40,955 nucleotides of DNA from Mariniblastus sp. GTDB lineage: Bacteria; Planctomycetota; Planctomycetia; Pirellulales; Pirellulaceae. This document shows positions 25,268 to 33,756 of this stretch, piece by piece. The notes under the pieces were generated by a model. It saw only the letters and a program-made list of their open reading frames with translations, did not search any database and was not told where the DNA came from. Positions within the stretch are counted from its first letter, which is position 1, and each line of letters opens with the position of its first letter. Location: positions 1-40,955 of the forward strand of contig JALZWN010000026.1 in assembly GCA_023300235.1 (NCBI GenBank), written 5' to 3'. A program made the translations under genes and the position numbers.

Positions 25268-25338
25268 GTCATTCAACAGATGCGAAGTCATTCAACAGAT
25301 GCGAAGTCATTCAACAAATGCGAAGTCATTCAACAGAT
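25268..25338. repeat. Tandem 19-bp repeats, about 3.7 copies
   Basis: The unit GTCATTCAACAGATGCGAA is repeated at 25268, 25287, 25306 (one change) and partly at 25325. There are no spacers, so it is not a CRISPR. The unit differs from the repeat at 25059 although the period is the same. Open frames crossing it have repetitive, non-protein-like translations. Confidence 0.85.
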
Positions 25339-25785
25339 CAAACATTTTTCCAAAACCTACCTGGCCGACGCTTACTGCTACCTGTCCGCTGACCATTCAC
25401 CAAGCCTCGGCGCTTACCTTCACCAAGATCCATTCGACAACTCGATTGTCACCAGAGTTGCGAAAAACCGTTTTCGTGGAACCGATCATGCGACTGAAGT
25501 ATTGCGTGGCGGCAGCCACCGACCACTGTTCGTTTCCTCGATATGAATTCACTACCAATCTGCGGCGAATCACATCCAAGCAATGTTCGGAAATTTTCGA
25601 ATCTCGACGCTATCGAAATTGACTGACCAGCTCTGCCGAAATAACGAATAAAAACTTGACATCGCGCTGAGCCACTGCGGCAGTTCCATTGGTTTCATGA
25701 CAGTTCGGCCATCGGTCTTTTCACATGAGCGATTTAGCCGACGGCCAACCCCTTCGCTTAAGACGGCCGCAGCTTCCCCCAGCCT

Positions 25786-26277
25786 TTAACTGCCGTCGCT
25801 TTTGAGACGAAAGTCGGCGGCGTCCATTGGACCCGTCACTTCAATTTCTAAGTTCGACTTGGTGTTGTAAGTTGCCGGGATCAATTTTTCTTTCCTCATC
25901 GACCGGCGAGCCTTCCTTTCGATTTCCATGTACTCCGCATCCGTCGTTTGAAGGGTTACCGCTGCATCGACTTTCGCCGTGATCACAGCTTCATCAACTC
26001 CACCGTAACTGACCGAGACCCGGTGATTCGCAACAACCGCCCCGTCAACGCCACGAGGAGTCTTTAGCGTGAACTTACCCTTGCTATCGGTGATCCCCAC
26101 CGAAGCCGGCCCAACTTCCACCTGCCCCCTTACCTCCATAGGAGCGAACACGACTTCCACTCCCTCAAGTGGCTCGCCATCCATGGTGACCGTCCCTGAG
26201 ACTGACACCATGCTGAAATCCGAACCGCTACAACCAACCAAGGACAGCAGGGCAACTAAAAGAATTAATCTCATCAT
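25786..26277 (-). CDS. Lipoprotein with carboxypeptidase-regulatory-like domain, 163 aa
   Basis: A lipoprotein signal (MMRLILLVALLSLVGC, lipobox LVGC with Cys16) is followed by a single beta-sandwich of the carboxypeptidase regulatory-like/transthyretin-like type: VSGTVTMDGEPLEGVEVVFAP, then GITDSKGKFTLKTPRGVDGAVV. The last third (about 110-163) is charged. Such small lipoproteins commonly lie next to DUF1559 genes in planctomycetes, as here (338 bp upstream on the same strand). It probably sits at a membrane surface as a structural or carbohydrate-binding module. No catalytic motif. Confidence 0.8.
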   Translation of the reverse strand: MMRLILLVALLSLVGCSGSDFSMVSVSGTVTMDGEPLEGVEVVFAPMEVRGQVEVGPASVGITDSKGKFTLKTPRGVDGAVVANHRVSVSYGGVDEAVITAKVDAAVTLQTTDAEYMEIERKARRSMRKEKLIPATYNTKSNLEIEVTGPMDAADFRLKSDGS

Positions 26278-26553
26278 TGAATCTACAAAGCATTAAAAAA
26301 ATAAAAACGCAGGTGAAACCAGCTTCAACCTTCCGACTACTGCGTGGTCAAAAATCCATGTGCATTACTAAACGGCGATTGCGAAACGGCCATTATCCGG
26401 CACGCCTATCGCCCGCCAGCACCTCGCGACAAAACACAAAACATATCGCCCAAAAAAGACCGCTGAATAAGGTCTTCGTGATTCGCTACCACCACAATCA
26501 CACCCGACTTGGCAGCCGAGCCACACAACCTGCCGTGAACAGCCTTCGTTTTG

Positions 26554-26605
26554 CCCCGCGTCCAACCCACCGCATCCAACCCACCGCGTCCAACCCACCG
26601 CGTCC
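26554..26605. repeat. 14-bp tandem repeat, about 3.7 copies
   Basis: The unit CCGCGTCCAACCCA is repeated at 26554, 26568 (one change), 26582 and partly at 26596, just downstream of the DUF1559 stop at 26616. The rest of the 26278-26615 gap shows nothing else I recognise. Confidence 0.8.
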
Positions 26606-26615
26606 AAATGAACCA

Positions 26616-27572
26616 CTACCTAAAAGCCCCGGTCACTTCGCCGTCGGCTGCGGCACAAAGTCGTTTCATCACATCTAGATTTACATTGTCTGAAAGAAAG
26701 TGAACCGACGCGTCTCCCAAACCAATCGTCGCACCACCGGCATGCTGGCTCGATGCAATGTTCCAACCAGCATTGGTTCCATTGGGAGCATTCCCAAAGT
26801 CGGTCGCACTTTCGGGACCTTGCCCCGAGACAGCCTGTCGCCGCCAACCTTGCCGCCCTATCCACAGCGCGCCGTGATCTCCACTCGAACTCATCTTCAC
26901 ATTGTCTCGTTCGCCAATAACAAGAATATTGCTGGTCCCATCCGACATTGATCCGAAAGTTGTTTTCGAGTCCTGCCAGCCGACTCCCCAGAGCTCCGGC
27001 AGCTCACTGTTGTTTCGTTTGCCATGGCTCAGCGCACCAATACACATCACGTAGCTTGAACGCCCGTTGAGCTCGCCACTATCCCCCGAGTACTTCGTGT
27101 GCCCCTCGTCGTCGACCACATCCGATGGACAACGATAACCAGGCAGCCTTTGTGCCGAAGGAGCGACACCAGCTTGGAGGCCAACATCGGCCTGAGACCA
27201 GCCCCGAGTTAGATCTAGCGTGTCGTACAGATTATTTTGCTCAAGCTGCGGCAGGATAAAAGCTTGCCAACCAAAGAAGTTGCCGAACCGCTGCTGCCAC
27301 GGCGACAGAAATTCGCCACGATCGTTGCTATACCCCGCAACATCTCCAAAGCCATTCCAAGCCGAAGGAAAATGCTCACGAGCACTCTCGAAACTGTGCA
27401 TCGCTAACATCTGCTGCTTAACATTGTTCAAACAGCTCGTGCGACGAGCCGCCTCGCGAACCGCCTGAACGGCCGGCAGCAACATCCCAATTAAGATACC
27501 AATGATTGCGATCACAACCAACAGCTCAACCAACGTGAACGCTTTACGACCTGATCCAAGGCTACGCTTCAT
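26616..27572 (-). CDS. DUF1559 protein with type IV pilin-like N-terminus, second copy
   Basis: 318 residues. The prepilin-type signal RKAFTLVELLVVIAIIGILI (Ala rather than Gly before the Phe) leads into MLLPAVQAVREAARRTSCLNN and the family core (HSFESAREHFPSAW, PQLEQNNLYDTLD). The C-terminal part has SSQHAGGATIGLGDASVHFL, the H-x9-G-type motif with Gly-Asp. It differs clearly from the copy at 14853. The start at 27572 is ATG with GGGGGTC shortly upstream; an in-frame TTG at 27584 is less likely. The lipoprotein gene downstream on the same strand is probably functionally linked. Confidence 0.87.
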   Translation of the reverse strand: MKRSLGSGRKAFTLVELLVVIAIIGILIGMLLPAVQAVREAARRTSCLNNVKQQMLAMHSFESAREHFPSAWNGFGDVAGYSNDRGEFLSPWQQRFGNFFGWQAFILPQLEQNNLYDTLDLTRGWSQADVGLQAGVAPSAQRLPGYRCPSDVVDDEGHTKYSGDSGELNGRSSYVMCIGALSHGKRNNSELPELWGVGWQDSKTTFGSMSDGTSNILVIGERDNVKMSSSGDHGALWIGRQGWRRQAVSGQGPESATDFGNAPNGTNAGWNIASSQHAGGATIGLGDASVHFLSDNVNLDVMKRLCAAADGEVTGAFR

Positions 27573-27743
27573 CACGACCCCCAATATAGAAACTCAAAAT
27601 ACTTTAACAAAGACGCAGCGACAGCTAAAAGACAACCATCATTCGAACCCACATAAATAGACGGCTAAACAGTGATTCCATTTCAACTCACATCGGTCGC
27701 TTATGACCTCATGCCTATCCTGTTTGCAACCTTATTATATACG

Positions 27744-27774
27744 AAAAAATCCGCCTAGAAAAACTAGGCGGATT
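27744..27774 (-). terminator. Strong intrinsic terminator of the PEP-CTERM gene
   Basis: An 11-bp perfect stem (AATCCGCCTAG/CTAGGCGGATT, 27748-27774) with a 5-base loop is followed on the minus strand by a T-tract (A-run 27744-27749). It lies 30 bp after the gene's stop. Confidence 0.92.
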
Positions 27775-27804
27775 CTCGATGAGATAAATTAACACTCAGT
27801 TTTT

Positions 27805-28659
27805 TTAGCGTCTCCGCTTTAGCATCGCCATTGGAGCAAGCACCAGCAACGCTAACAATGAACTTGGCTCAGGAACAGCAACCGCAATCGTTCCTTCAAC
27901 AAAGAAGTTATCGTAGTAATTACCTGAGGTCAGGTTGGTTGTGCCTCGATCGGCAGAGATCACGATTGAGGCGATGTCTGTGGCTGAGCCACCGTTGAAC
28001 AGAGAGACGCCAGTATCGGTAAATGTTACACCACCTTGATTGATCCCTTGGAAATCAAAACCATTCTCGTCGACGGTTAGTTCGTACTGAGCAAACGCCC
28101 CAGTGTTGACAGACGCCGGGGTACTGTCAGCCCCGTGAAAGAAGTTACCTGGATTACTTGCAAAAGACTGAATGCCATCGGCTGCGGTAGCGAACCTTGG
28201 TCGCTGACGTGCATCACCGTCGCTAAGGACGAACTGAAAAACTTCGCTTCCGCTCGAGTCCAACCCAGTTACGAACTGAGTCCGATTAGTGTTGGTTCCT
28301 GTTCGTCGACTCAAAGCATCAAATGAAAACGTGGCCGTGTTTCCACCTGTCAACAGAACCGGTTGCACGAAATCAAGAGTGATCTGAGCAAAGTTAGTGT
28401 CCGAAGTGTTGTCGTCTACCAATAAAGCATTCTCACCAAACAGCAAAGGCTCAGGGAGCACATCGCTGCCCGTTGACGTGGGAACAATAGCAACCGTGTT
28501 GTTTCCGCCGGTAGAGAAATTGACTGACAGCGTACCAGTATCGGCAGCAACTGCCCCCGCTTCAAAGTCGGCTTCAAAGACGATGTCCGCATTGCTGCTT
28601 GAAATCAACAACGACATGAAAGCGATCGCCAGACCGCAATTTCCAAATATTCGAATCAT
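27805..28659 (-). CDS. Secreted PEP-CTERM sorting-signal protein, 284 aa
   Basis: A signal peptide (about 1-24, ending SSSNA) leads into a beta-rich Ser/Thr/Gly/Asn-rich body of the kind seen in exosortase substrates (EADFEAGAV, NYYDNFFVEG). The C-terminus has the full tripartite sorting signal: VPEPSS, a hydrophobic stretch (LLALLVLAPMAML) and KRRR. Exosortase/EpsH would cleave at PEP and release or attach the protein at the cell surface; no exosortase gene is in the window. It has its own terminator. The body resembles carbohydrate-binding jelly rolls only loosely. Confidence 0.88.
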   Translation of the reverse strand: MIRIFGNCGLAIAFMSLLISSSNADIVFEADFEAGAVAADTGTLSVNFSTGGNNTVAIVPTSTGSDVLPEPLLFGENALLVDDNTSDTNFAQITLDFVQPVLLTGGNTATFSFDALSRRTGTNTNRTQFVTGLDSSGSEVFQFVLSDGDARQRPRFATAADGIQSFASNPGNFFHGADSTPASVNTGAFAQYELTVDENGFDFQGINQGGVTFTDTGVSLFNGGSATDIASIVISADRGTTNLTSGNYYDNFFVEGTIAVAVPEPSSLLALLVLAPMAMLKRRR

Positions 28660-28973
28660 TTTGAATCTACTTAAGTGAGATGTGTTACAGTCAGCAAGCG
28701 ACGAGCGTTAAACTTCATACAAAGCCTTATACCTTTAGTTTAAACAAGCTACGAAGAATACATCGGCTAAATTGGCGACTATTTGCAAATTCTCCCATTC
28801 AACTGGAAAAAACACCGCAATCAACACATCGCAACGAGAGACAACCCCTCGCGCAGAGCCCCCCTTTACATGCGAGGAACAGATTCCAACGATAACGAGC
28901 GGCCGGCTGAATACTGGCAGCTTCCAAGCCAAAATGGCAACCGGCGGAGGCTTTCACAGGCCGGAAAGTCGAG

Positions 28974-29030
28974 CGGTTTTGAGACCGTTTTGAAACGGTT
29001 TTGAGACGGTTTTGAGACCGTGTTGCTGGC
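28974..29030. repeat. CGGTTTTGAGA short tandem repeat
   Basis: The 11-bp unit CGGTTTTGAGA or close variants occurs about five times in a row, mixed with GACCGTTTTGA, so the block is partly self-complementary. It is the only structure I see in the 506-bp gap between prs and the PEP-CTERM gene. Confidence 0.7.
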
Positions 29031-29165
29031 TAGATTTTTGCCGCTGCAACTGCAAGCCAGCCATCCGCTCCACCGACAACAACTATTTAATGTCAAAAGC
29101 GATGACGCCCCGGCGTCCCGATCTCCCAGCCATCACCCTGCGCAGCCGACTGGTAAAAAGAATGA

Positions 29166-30122
29166 TTAATCCACTGGGCTGTCACCAAAGATCGCACTAA
29201 TCGATTTGTGCTGATGAATTCGCTTGATCGCCTCGCCCAACATCGGAGCGATGCTCAACACCTTCATGTTCGGCAGCATCTTTTCTTCGGGCACCGGAAT
29301 ACTATCGGTAACGACAATGCTATCGATCGGCGCTTTTGAAAGTCGCTCAATCGCGGGCCCACAGAAAACACCATGCGAAGCGGCCACGTGAATTTCCTTG
29401 GCCCCTTTATCCTTGACCAATTTCGCGGCTTCGCAAATTGACCCGCCTGTGCTGATCATATCATCGAACATCAAAGCAATTTTGCCTTCGACGGAGTCTC
29501 CGATAATATTACCCACCGTAACCGTATCATCAGACAAACGCCGTTTGTCGATAATCGCCAAATTGCCACCCAAACGCTTGGCGTGGCCCACGGCTCGTTT
29601 AATACTCCCTGCATCCGGGCTAACAATCGCCAGCTTATCTTTGGGAATATCCAACGACCGAAAGTGATCATTCAACACCCCTGCACCGTACATATGATCC
29701 ACGGGAATGTCAAAGAACCCTTGAATCTGCGCCGCATGCAAATCCATCGTCAACACGCGATCGGCACCCGCACGCGTGATCATGTTCGCCACCAACTTGG
29801 CCGTGATCGGCACTCGGCCTTCGTCTTTGCGGTCTTGTCGAGCATACCCGTAATACGGCATCACCGCCGTGATCCGATTGGCACTGGCTCGGCGGCAAGT
29901 ATCAATCATGATCAACAGCTCCATCAACGAGTCGTTGACGGGCGTGCAAGTCGGTTGCACCAGATAGACATCTCGACCTCGGACGTCTTCGATTTTGCAG
30001 TGAATCTCGCCATCCTTGAACGTGGAAAAGTTTATGTTTCCCAGCTCCAGATGAAGCACTTCACAAATTTTATCGGCCAATCCCGGGTTGGCTCGACCAC
30101 TAAAAATCTTAAGCTCGCGCAT
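29166..30122 (-). CDS. prs: Ribose-phosphate pyrophosphokinase (PRPP synthetase)
   Basis: Makes PRPP from ribose 5-phosphate and ATP, feeding purine, pyrimidine, His, Trp and NAD synthesis. 318 residues, the normal class I length. It begins with LKIFSGRANPGLADKI; FKDGEIHCKIEDVRGRDVYLVQ follows, then MPYYGYARQDRK and the metal-binding MDLHAAQIQGFF (about 128-139). The PRPP-binding loop is LMFDDMISTGGS (about 217-228). The ATG at 30122 fits the family start. In this window it is separated from rplY-pth by about 5 kb. The 390-bp upstream gap (30123-30513) must hold its promoter, but none was recognised. Confidence 0.96.
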   Translation of the reverse strand: MRELKIFSGRANPGLADKICEVLHLELGNINFSTFKDGEIHCKIEDVRGRDVYLVQPTCTPVNDSLMELLIMIDTCRRASANRITAVMPYYGYARQDRKDEGRVPITAKLVANMITRAGADRVLTMDLHAAQIQGFFDIPVDHMYGAGVLNDHFRSLDIPKDKLAIVSPDAGSIKRAVGHAKRLGGNLAIIDKRRLSDDTVTVGNIIGDSVEGKIALMFDDMISTGGSICEAAKLVKDKGAKEIHVAASHGVFCGPAIERLSKAPIDSIVVTDSIPVPEEKMLPNMKVLSIAPMLGEAIKRIHQHKSISAIFGDSPVD

Positions 30123-30513
30123 GTCACGTTGGGCTTGAATAAAACGGTTTGTTTTGAGCTGAAAAAACCACGCAAACGGTGCTCTTCAGCAGGGGCCGGC
30201 AGTTTAAACGATTTGAGATTTCAAGGTAGGCTTAATCGCCACAAATGCCCGCTTCCTCTTCCGATCTGGCCAAGACATCGTGATAACCGCCAGATTCTAC
30301 CGACTTTGAGACCCGCAAACCAAGCGTGTCTTTTCTTATCGCAGTAATCCCAACGAACGAACGATCGTTCCATTTTGAGCAAAATACCTGCCCGTCAACT
30401 AACAGCAGATCCCACAACGTTTACAAGCGACACTTTTCCAGCTTTGTCGCACAGTATTCAAATCAAGCACTTCAAGCACTAAGCCGCACTACATCGTTTA
30501 ACGATTCCTGCAT

Positions 30514-30789
30514 TCAATCACTCAGATCGGCTTTTTTCGTCGACTCCGACCACTTCGCCCAATCGACTCCCGTCAAAGCAGGCGGGACCTCGTGCAGCAC
30601 CTGCTTCAGAGTAATCTTGCCATCGTCATCGACCGCCCAGTGAATCGAAAAATACGCCAGCGCGCCGCCATCGAACTCGTCGCCCTCCGGCCAACCTTCC
30701 GGCGCGGCGGCCTCGAAAAAATCTGCATAGATCAACCACACCCCAGCTACGACCAAACACACAACGACAGTCCAGAGAATCGATTTCAT
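30514..30789 (-). CDS. Small anchored or exported protein, 91 aa
   Basis: Unrecognised. An N-terminal hydrophobic helix (about 4-21) is followed by an acidic, Trp-rich soluble domain (residues 30-91: EGWPEGDEFDGGALAYFSIHW, then DDDGKITLKQVLHEVPPAL). Its start overlaps the stop of the upstream 127-aa membrane-protein gene as ATGA (30786-30789), so the pair is translationally coupled and probably forms a small membrane complex. Function unknown. Confidence 0.6.
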   Translation of the reverse strand: MKSILWTVVVCLVVAGVWLIYADFFEAAAPEGWPEGDEFDGGALAYFSIHWAVDDDGKITLKQVLHEVPPALTGVDWAKWSESTKKADLSD

Positions 30790-31169
30790 TGCAAACCGCT
30801 ATCAGGAAAAACAATCGGCCAAACAACGGCAAGCGAAACATTATAAGCGATCACCGAAACCACCGTGCCGCAAACACAATGCAACACCAAGTACAACAAC
30901 CCCCACCATTTCCGCGTCACCAACAAATAGATCGGCACGATCAAACCCCACAGCAACACAACCAGCGGTTGCACAACATGAGGCACGAAGGTCCCGCGCA
31001 ACTTCGCGTCGTTAATCATCCAATAAGCCGGCGGCAGAGCTAACGCCCACCGGGCAAGATTTCCTGCCATCGAATTGGTATCAAAGACAAACGGATCGCA
31101 GATCGAAACGATCGCCAACACGACATAGTAAGTGATGCACCACAAAATCGAATAACCGCGACTGCTCAA
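30786..31169 (-). CDS. Small polytopic membrane protein, 127 aa
   Basis: Unrecognised. Hydrophobic segments near residues 8-24, 37-52 (weaker), 65-83 and 87-113 suggest three or four membrane helices. It is coupled by a 4-base overlap to the downstream 91-aa anchored protein. No motif of a known transporter or enzyme was seen. Upstream, 31170-31558 holds a family 2 repeat and no gene. Confidence 0.6.
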   Translation of the reverse strand: MSSRGYSILWCITYYVVLAIVSICDPFVFDTNSMAGNLARWALALPPAYWMINDAKLRGTFVPHVVQPLVVLLWGLIVPIYLLVTRKWWGLLYLVLHCVCGTVVSVIAYNVSLAVVWPIVFPDSGLQ

Positions 31170-31255
31170 CCTCTTACCCTCTACTCTCCAAACAATTCAC
31201 GAAAACAACTTTCGCCATCTTTCCGCCCACACCCCTCGCCCTACCGACGGGCCTA

Positions 31256-31355
31256 CAAATGGAAGCCCGACGCGTAAGCGAGGATTTCTACGGCCCCACC
31301 GCTAACGCGTCAGACCACCAAAACACCCGGATTCAAAAACTGATTTACCCTGAGG
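31256..31355. repeat. Dispersed 100-bp repeat, family 2, copy 2
   Basis: It is co-linear with 3841-3940 over the same 100-bp length. The inner palindrome is longer here: GACGCGTAAGCG faces CGCTAACGCGTC with a single mismatch. Confidence 0.75.
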
Positions 31356-31558
31356 CCTACCCATCCAGCATAACAAAACTATGATCGGTTTGATTTTCAA
31401 ACCAGAAGTTTCTCGAACCTCGCAAACCATACAAACCGCTCGCCAACTATTCCCTCTTCGCAACTAGTCCCGACACTCTGTCTTATTATTTCAACATCGC
31501 TAGAATAAATCCAACAACCCACGCCACGCCAACGCCCCCCCTTCCCATTGAAATCAAC

Positions 31559-32260
31559 ATGAAAACCAGCCTGCGGATCTCCTTCTTTACCGCGCTGGCA
31601 TTGCTGTTGGCAATCGCCGTTGTGGTTGGTTGCTTTCGCCCCGGTCTCATGCGAGCCCAGCCAAACAACGGGCATCAACTCGGCGGCGACTTACTGACCG
31701 ATGTGCCGGGCAATACAATCGAAGCTTTCGAAATTGGAATTCGAAACCACGAAGCGTCGGCCGAATGGGCGTACTCCGAATGCGACATTCGGGAAACCGT
31801 CGACAACAAACTGGTCGTGTTTCACGATTGGGATCTATCCAAACTTCCCAATTCGGAAATCAACCAAACCGTTCTCGGCGAAACCGTCGGCGACCAACCG
31901 GTCAACCAACTATCTCTCGAACAATTGCAAGCACTGCGTCTTCAAGGCGGGCAACAGATCCCCACACTGGAAGAAATCCTTAAAACCGCCGTGCGAATCG
32001 CTCCCACAAAACCGATCTTGCTCGAAATCAAACTGCTGCACTCCGACGAAGCTCGACGCCAGCTAATCAACCTTGCCAAACAATACCGAGACGAACACGA
32101 TCTAGAGATTCACTTTTTGGCATTCATTCGAAACGTCAAACGCTCATTCGACGATCCTAGACAATGGCTCGATCGATTCTCAGAATCCGGCTTCCGTGTC
32201 TACCAAGTCTACCGCCCCAAGACGCAAGCCTACGATCTTTGCAAAACTTGGGGAGACTAA
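31559..32260 (+). CDS. GDPD-like phosphodiesterase, probably truncated by frameshift
   Basis: A secreted or anchored relative of glycerophosphodiester phosphodiesterases. It has a signal or anchor helix (about 5-24), then GNTIEAFEIGI (NTxxAF motif) and the metal-binding block YSECDIRETVDNKLVVFHDWDL (about 73-94), then IPTLEEIL and LLEIKLL. The usual HRG near the start is replaced by GHQLGG. The frame stops at 233 residues after CKTWGD. Removing one base in the G-run near 32256 would join a protein-like continuation (ETKPGGDGHYLYNGKLRGLSS), so the 3' end may be a frameshift product. A family 3 element begins about 155 bp downstream. Phosphodiester hydrolysis is plausible but unproven. Confidence 0.65.
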   Translation: MKTSLRISFFTALALLLAIAVVVGCFRPGLMRAQPNNGHQLGGDLLTDVPGNTIEAFEIGIRNHEASAEWAYSECDIRETVDNKLVVFHDWDLSKLPNSEINQTVLGETVGDQPVNQLSLEQLQALRLQGGQQIPTLEEILKTAVRIAPTKPILLEIKLLHSDEARRQLINLAKQYRDEHDLEIHFLAFIRNVKRSFDDPRQWLDRFSESGFRVYQVYRPKTQAYDLCKTWGD

Positions 32261-32415
32261 ACCCGGCGGCGACGGACACTACCTTTACAACGGAAAGCTT
32301 CGAGGACTTAGCTCGAGGTTCTTCGGGACATCTACCGCAGTATGTAATCAGCACGCGGCCCTGAGCCGCCTTGCCCCAAAGTGTCATCGGCTTGGCTTTG
32401 GCCACGAGTGCCACA

Positions 32416-32622
32416 GGTGCCATGTTTACGCGATCGGAAATGGCCCCATTCTAAAATGCCCGAAAAAAACATGCTCACGGGACTTCCTCAAAAACACTTC
32501 GACCGCGCATGCATGCCAACACTCAGTAGATACGCTTCCCCTCATAGCCGTGAAGCATGGCACCCAATCTCCGGATAAAGCACCTCAAATAATCGGCCGA
32601 GCCACTAACCATCCCAGATGAA
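32416..32622. repeat. Dispersed 205-bp structured repeat, family 3, copy B
   Basis: It is co-linear with 21015-21219. Here the inverted arms are better kept: GGTGCCATG at 32416-32424 faces CATGGCACC at 32556-32564, inside an imperfect 17-bp pairing with CCGTGAAGCATGGCACC. It lies between the shortened GDPD-like gene and the protease-like gene. Confidence 0.78.
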
Positions 32623-32695
32623 TCAAGCTCGTTGCCAGCCAGCCCCTGAATTCATACTCAAACGCACCGGCCGACCAATCCGCACCATCAATCGT

Positions 32696-33724
32696 CTACT
32701 TCTGCGTTGGAACCGTATGCCGGTTTCGCTCAACAAAGTTTTTGACCTCTTGAATCGGCACCGCATAACTAGCGACTCGAATCGCCCGAGCGATATTCAG
32801 ACCAATCACCTCGCCGTCGGAATTCAACAACGGGCCTCCACACTGCTGCGGCTTGATCACCGAGTCATGCGGGATCACGATCGGGAAGCCAAAACGACGT
32901 TCACTAAATGGCCCACCTCCCCACTTGTCGTTGCGTTCATCAGTGCCACTGGGACGCTTGCCGAGAATCACTTCGACATCGATCGACTCCTCTCGTCGAT
33001 TGACCGAAAGCTGGATGGTTTGATTAGCCTTGTAACCGCTTAACACTTCGATCAGCTTGTTCGTGGTGGTCACCTTTTGGCCTTCGATTGTCACGATCAC
33101 ATCTCCTCGCAACAATCCGGCTCGATCGGCACCCGTCCGAGCGGAAACGCTTCTCACGATCAAACCATCGTCGCTCGACCGCCCCACCACACCAAGAAAT
33201 CCACGACTGGACGTTGCAGACTGCTGACGAGTCGAAAACCGTCGAGGCTTGGCAGTCACCAAGCCCATCGACATGACTTCGCCGTTAGGATCACAGGAAA
33301 CCACAATCTGGCCCGCTTCGACAACACTCGGCTTGTCAGCAACTTTGACGGCAACCAATCCCCTAGCATCTATCTTAAGCAACGCCATATCGTAGCTCGT
33401 ATCCGTCGCAACCAAACTGGCCGCAAACTCGCGATTGTCCGCGAAGACGCAATTTAGCTGCTTCACATTTTGAATCTCGCTGCTCTTGGTTACGATCCAG
33501 CCATCGGACGAAAAAACAGTGCCGAACACCAAATTCGTTTCGCCATCGCGGACAATACAAGTCGCCTTCTCAGTTGAATCGGCCAGATCATCGAGCGTGT
33601 CTTTCATCGCCCTCGAATTTCGACCATAACGCCCTGAACTGTCCCGACGGGATCGCTGCGCCGAAACAGGTTCTGCCAAAACAATTAGCAACAGCAGACC
33701 CGCGGTCCATTTAAATAAATGCAT
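32696..33724 (-). CDS. Trypsin-like protein split by a PDZ domain, with altered catalytic triad
   Basis: 342 residues with a signal peptide (about 1-22). The first trypsin-like half (about 50-162) has DGWIVTKSSEI where active relatives have H, so the His position is Ser82. Asp112 (YDMALLKI) is kept. A complete PDZ domain follows (about 174-257, GFLGVV to VEVILGKRP). Only then comes the rest of the protease fold, with PQQCGGPLLNSDGEVIGLN, so the Ser position is Cys295. In ordinary HtrA proteins the PDZ follows the whole protease domain. With Ser/Asp/Cys this is probably a non-peptidase, perhaps a binding or regulatory partner of the canonical protease encoded 32 bp upstream in the same operon. 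Confidence 0.82.
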   Translation of the reverse strand: MHLFKWTAGLLLLIVLAEPVSAQRSRRDSSGRYGRNSRAMKDTLDDLADSTEKATCIVRDGETNLVFGTVFSSDGWIVTKSSEIQNVKQLNCVFADNREFAASLVATDTSYDMALLKIDARGLVAVKVADKPSVVEAGQIVVSCDPNGEVMSMGLVTAKPRRFSTRQQSATSSRGFLGVVGRSSDDGLIVRSVSARTGADRAGLLRGDVIVTIEGQKVTTTNKLIEVLSGYKANQTIQLSVNRREESIDVEVILGKRPSGTDERNDKWGGGPFSERRFGFPIVIPHDSVIKPQQCGGPLLNSDGEVIGLNIARAIRVASYAVPIQEVKNFVERNRHTVPTQK

Positions 33725-33756
33725 AGAACTAGCTTTGTAAAAAGAGCGTGAGACGA

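Noticed and set aside
25268..25338. Possible CRISPR array
   Set aside because: Repeats are directly adjacent without spacers and no cas genes are present.
25110..25622. 170-residue plus-strand open frame
   Set aside because: Crosses the 19-bp tandem repeats, has no ribosome binding site and a composition unlike the genes around it.
29583..30347. 254-residue plus-strand open frame
   Set aside because: Antisense to prs, whose family match is unambiguous; translation is His/Arg-rich shadow sequence.
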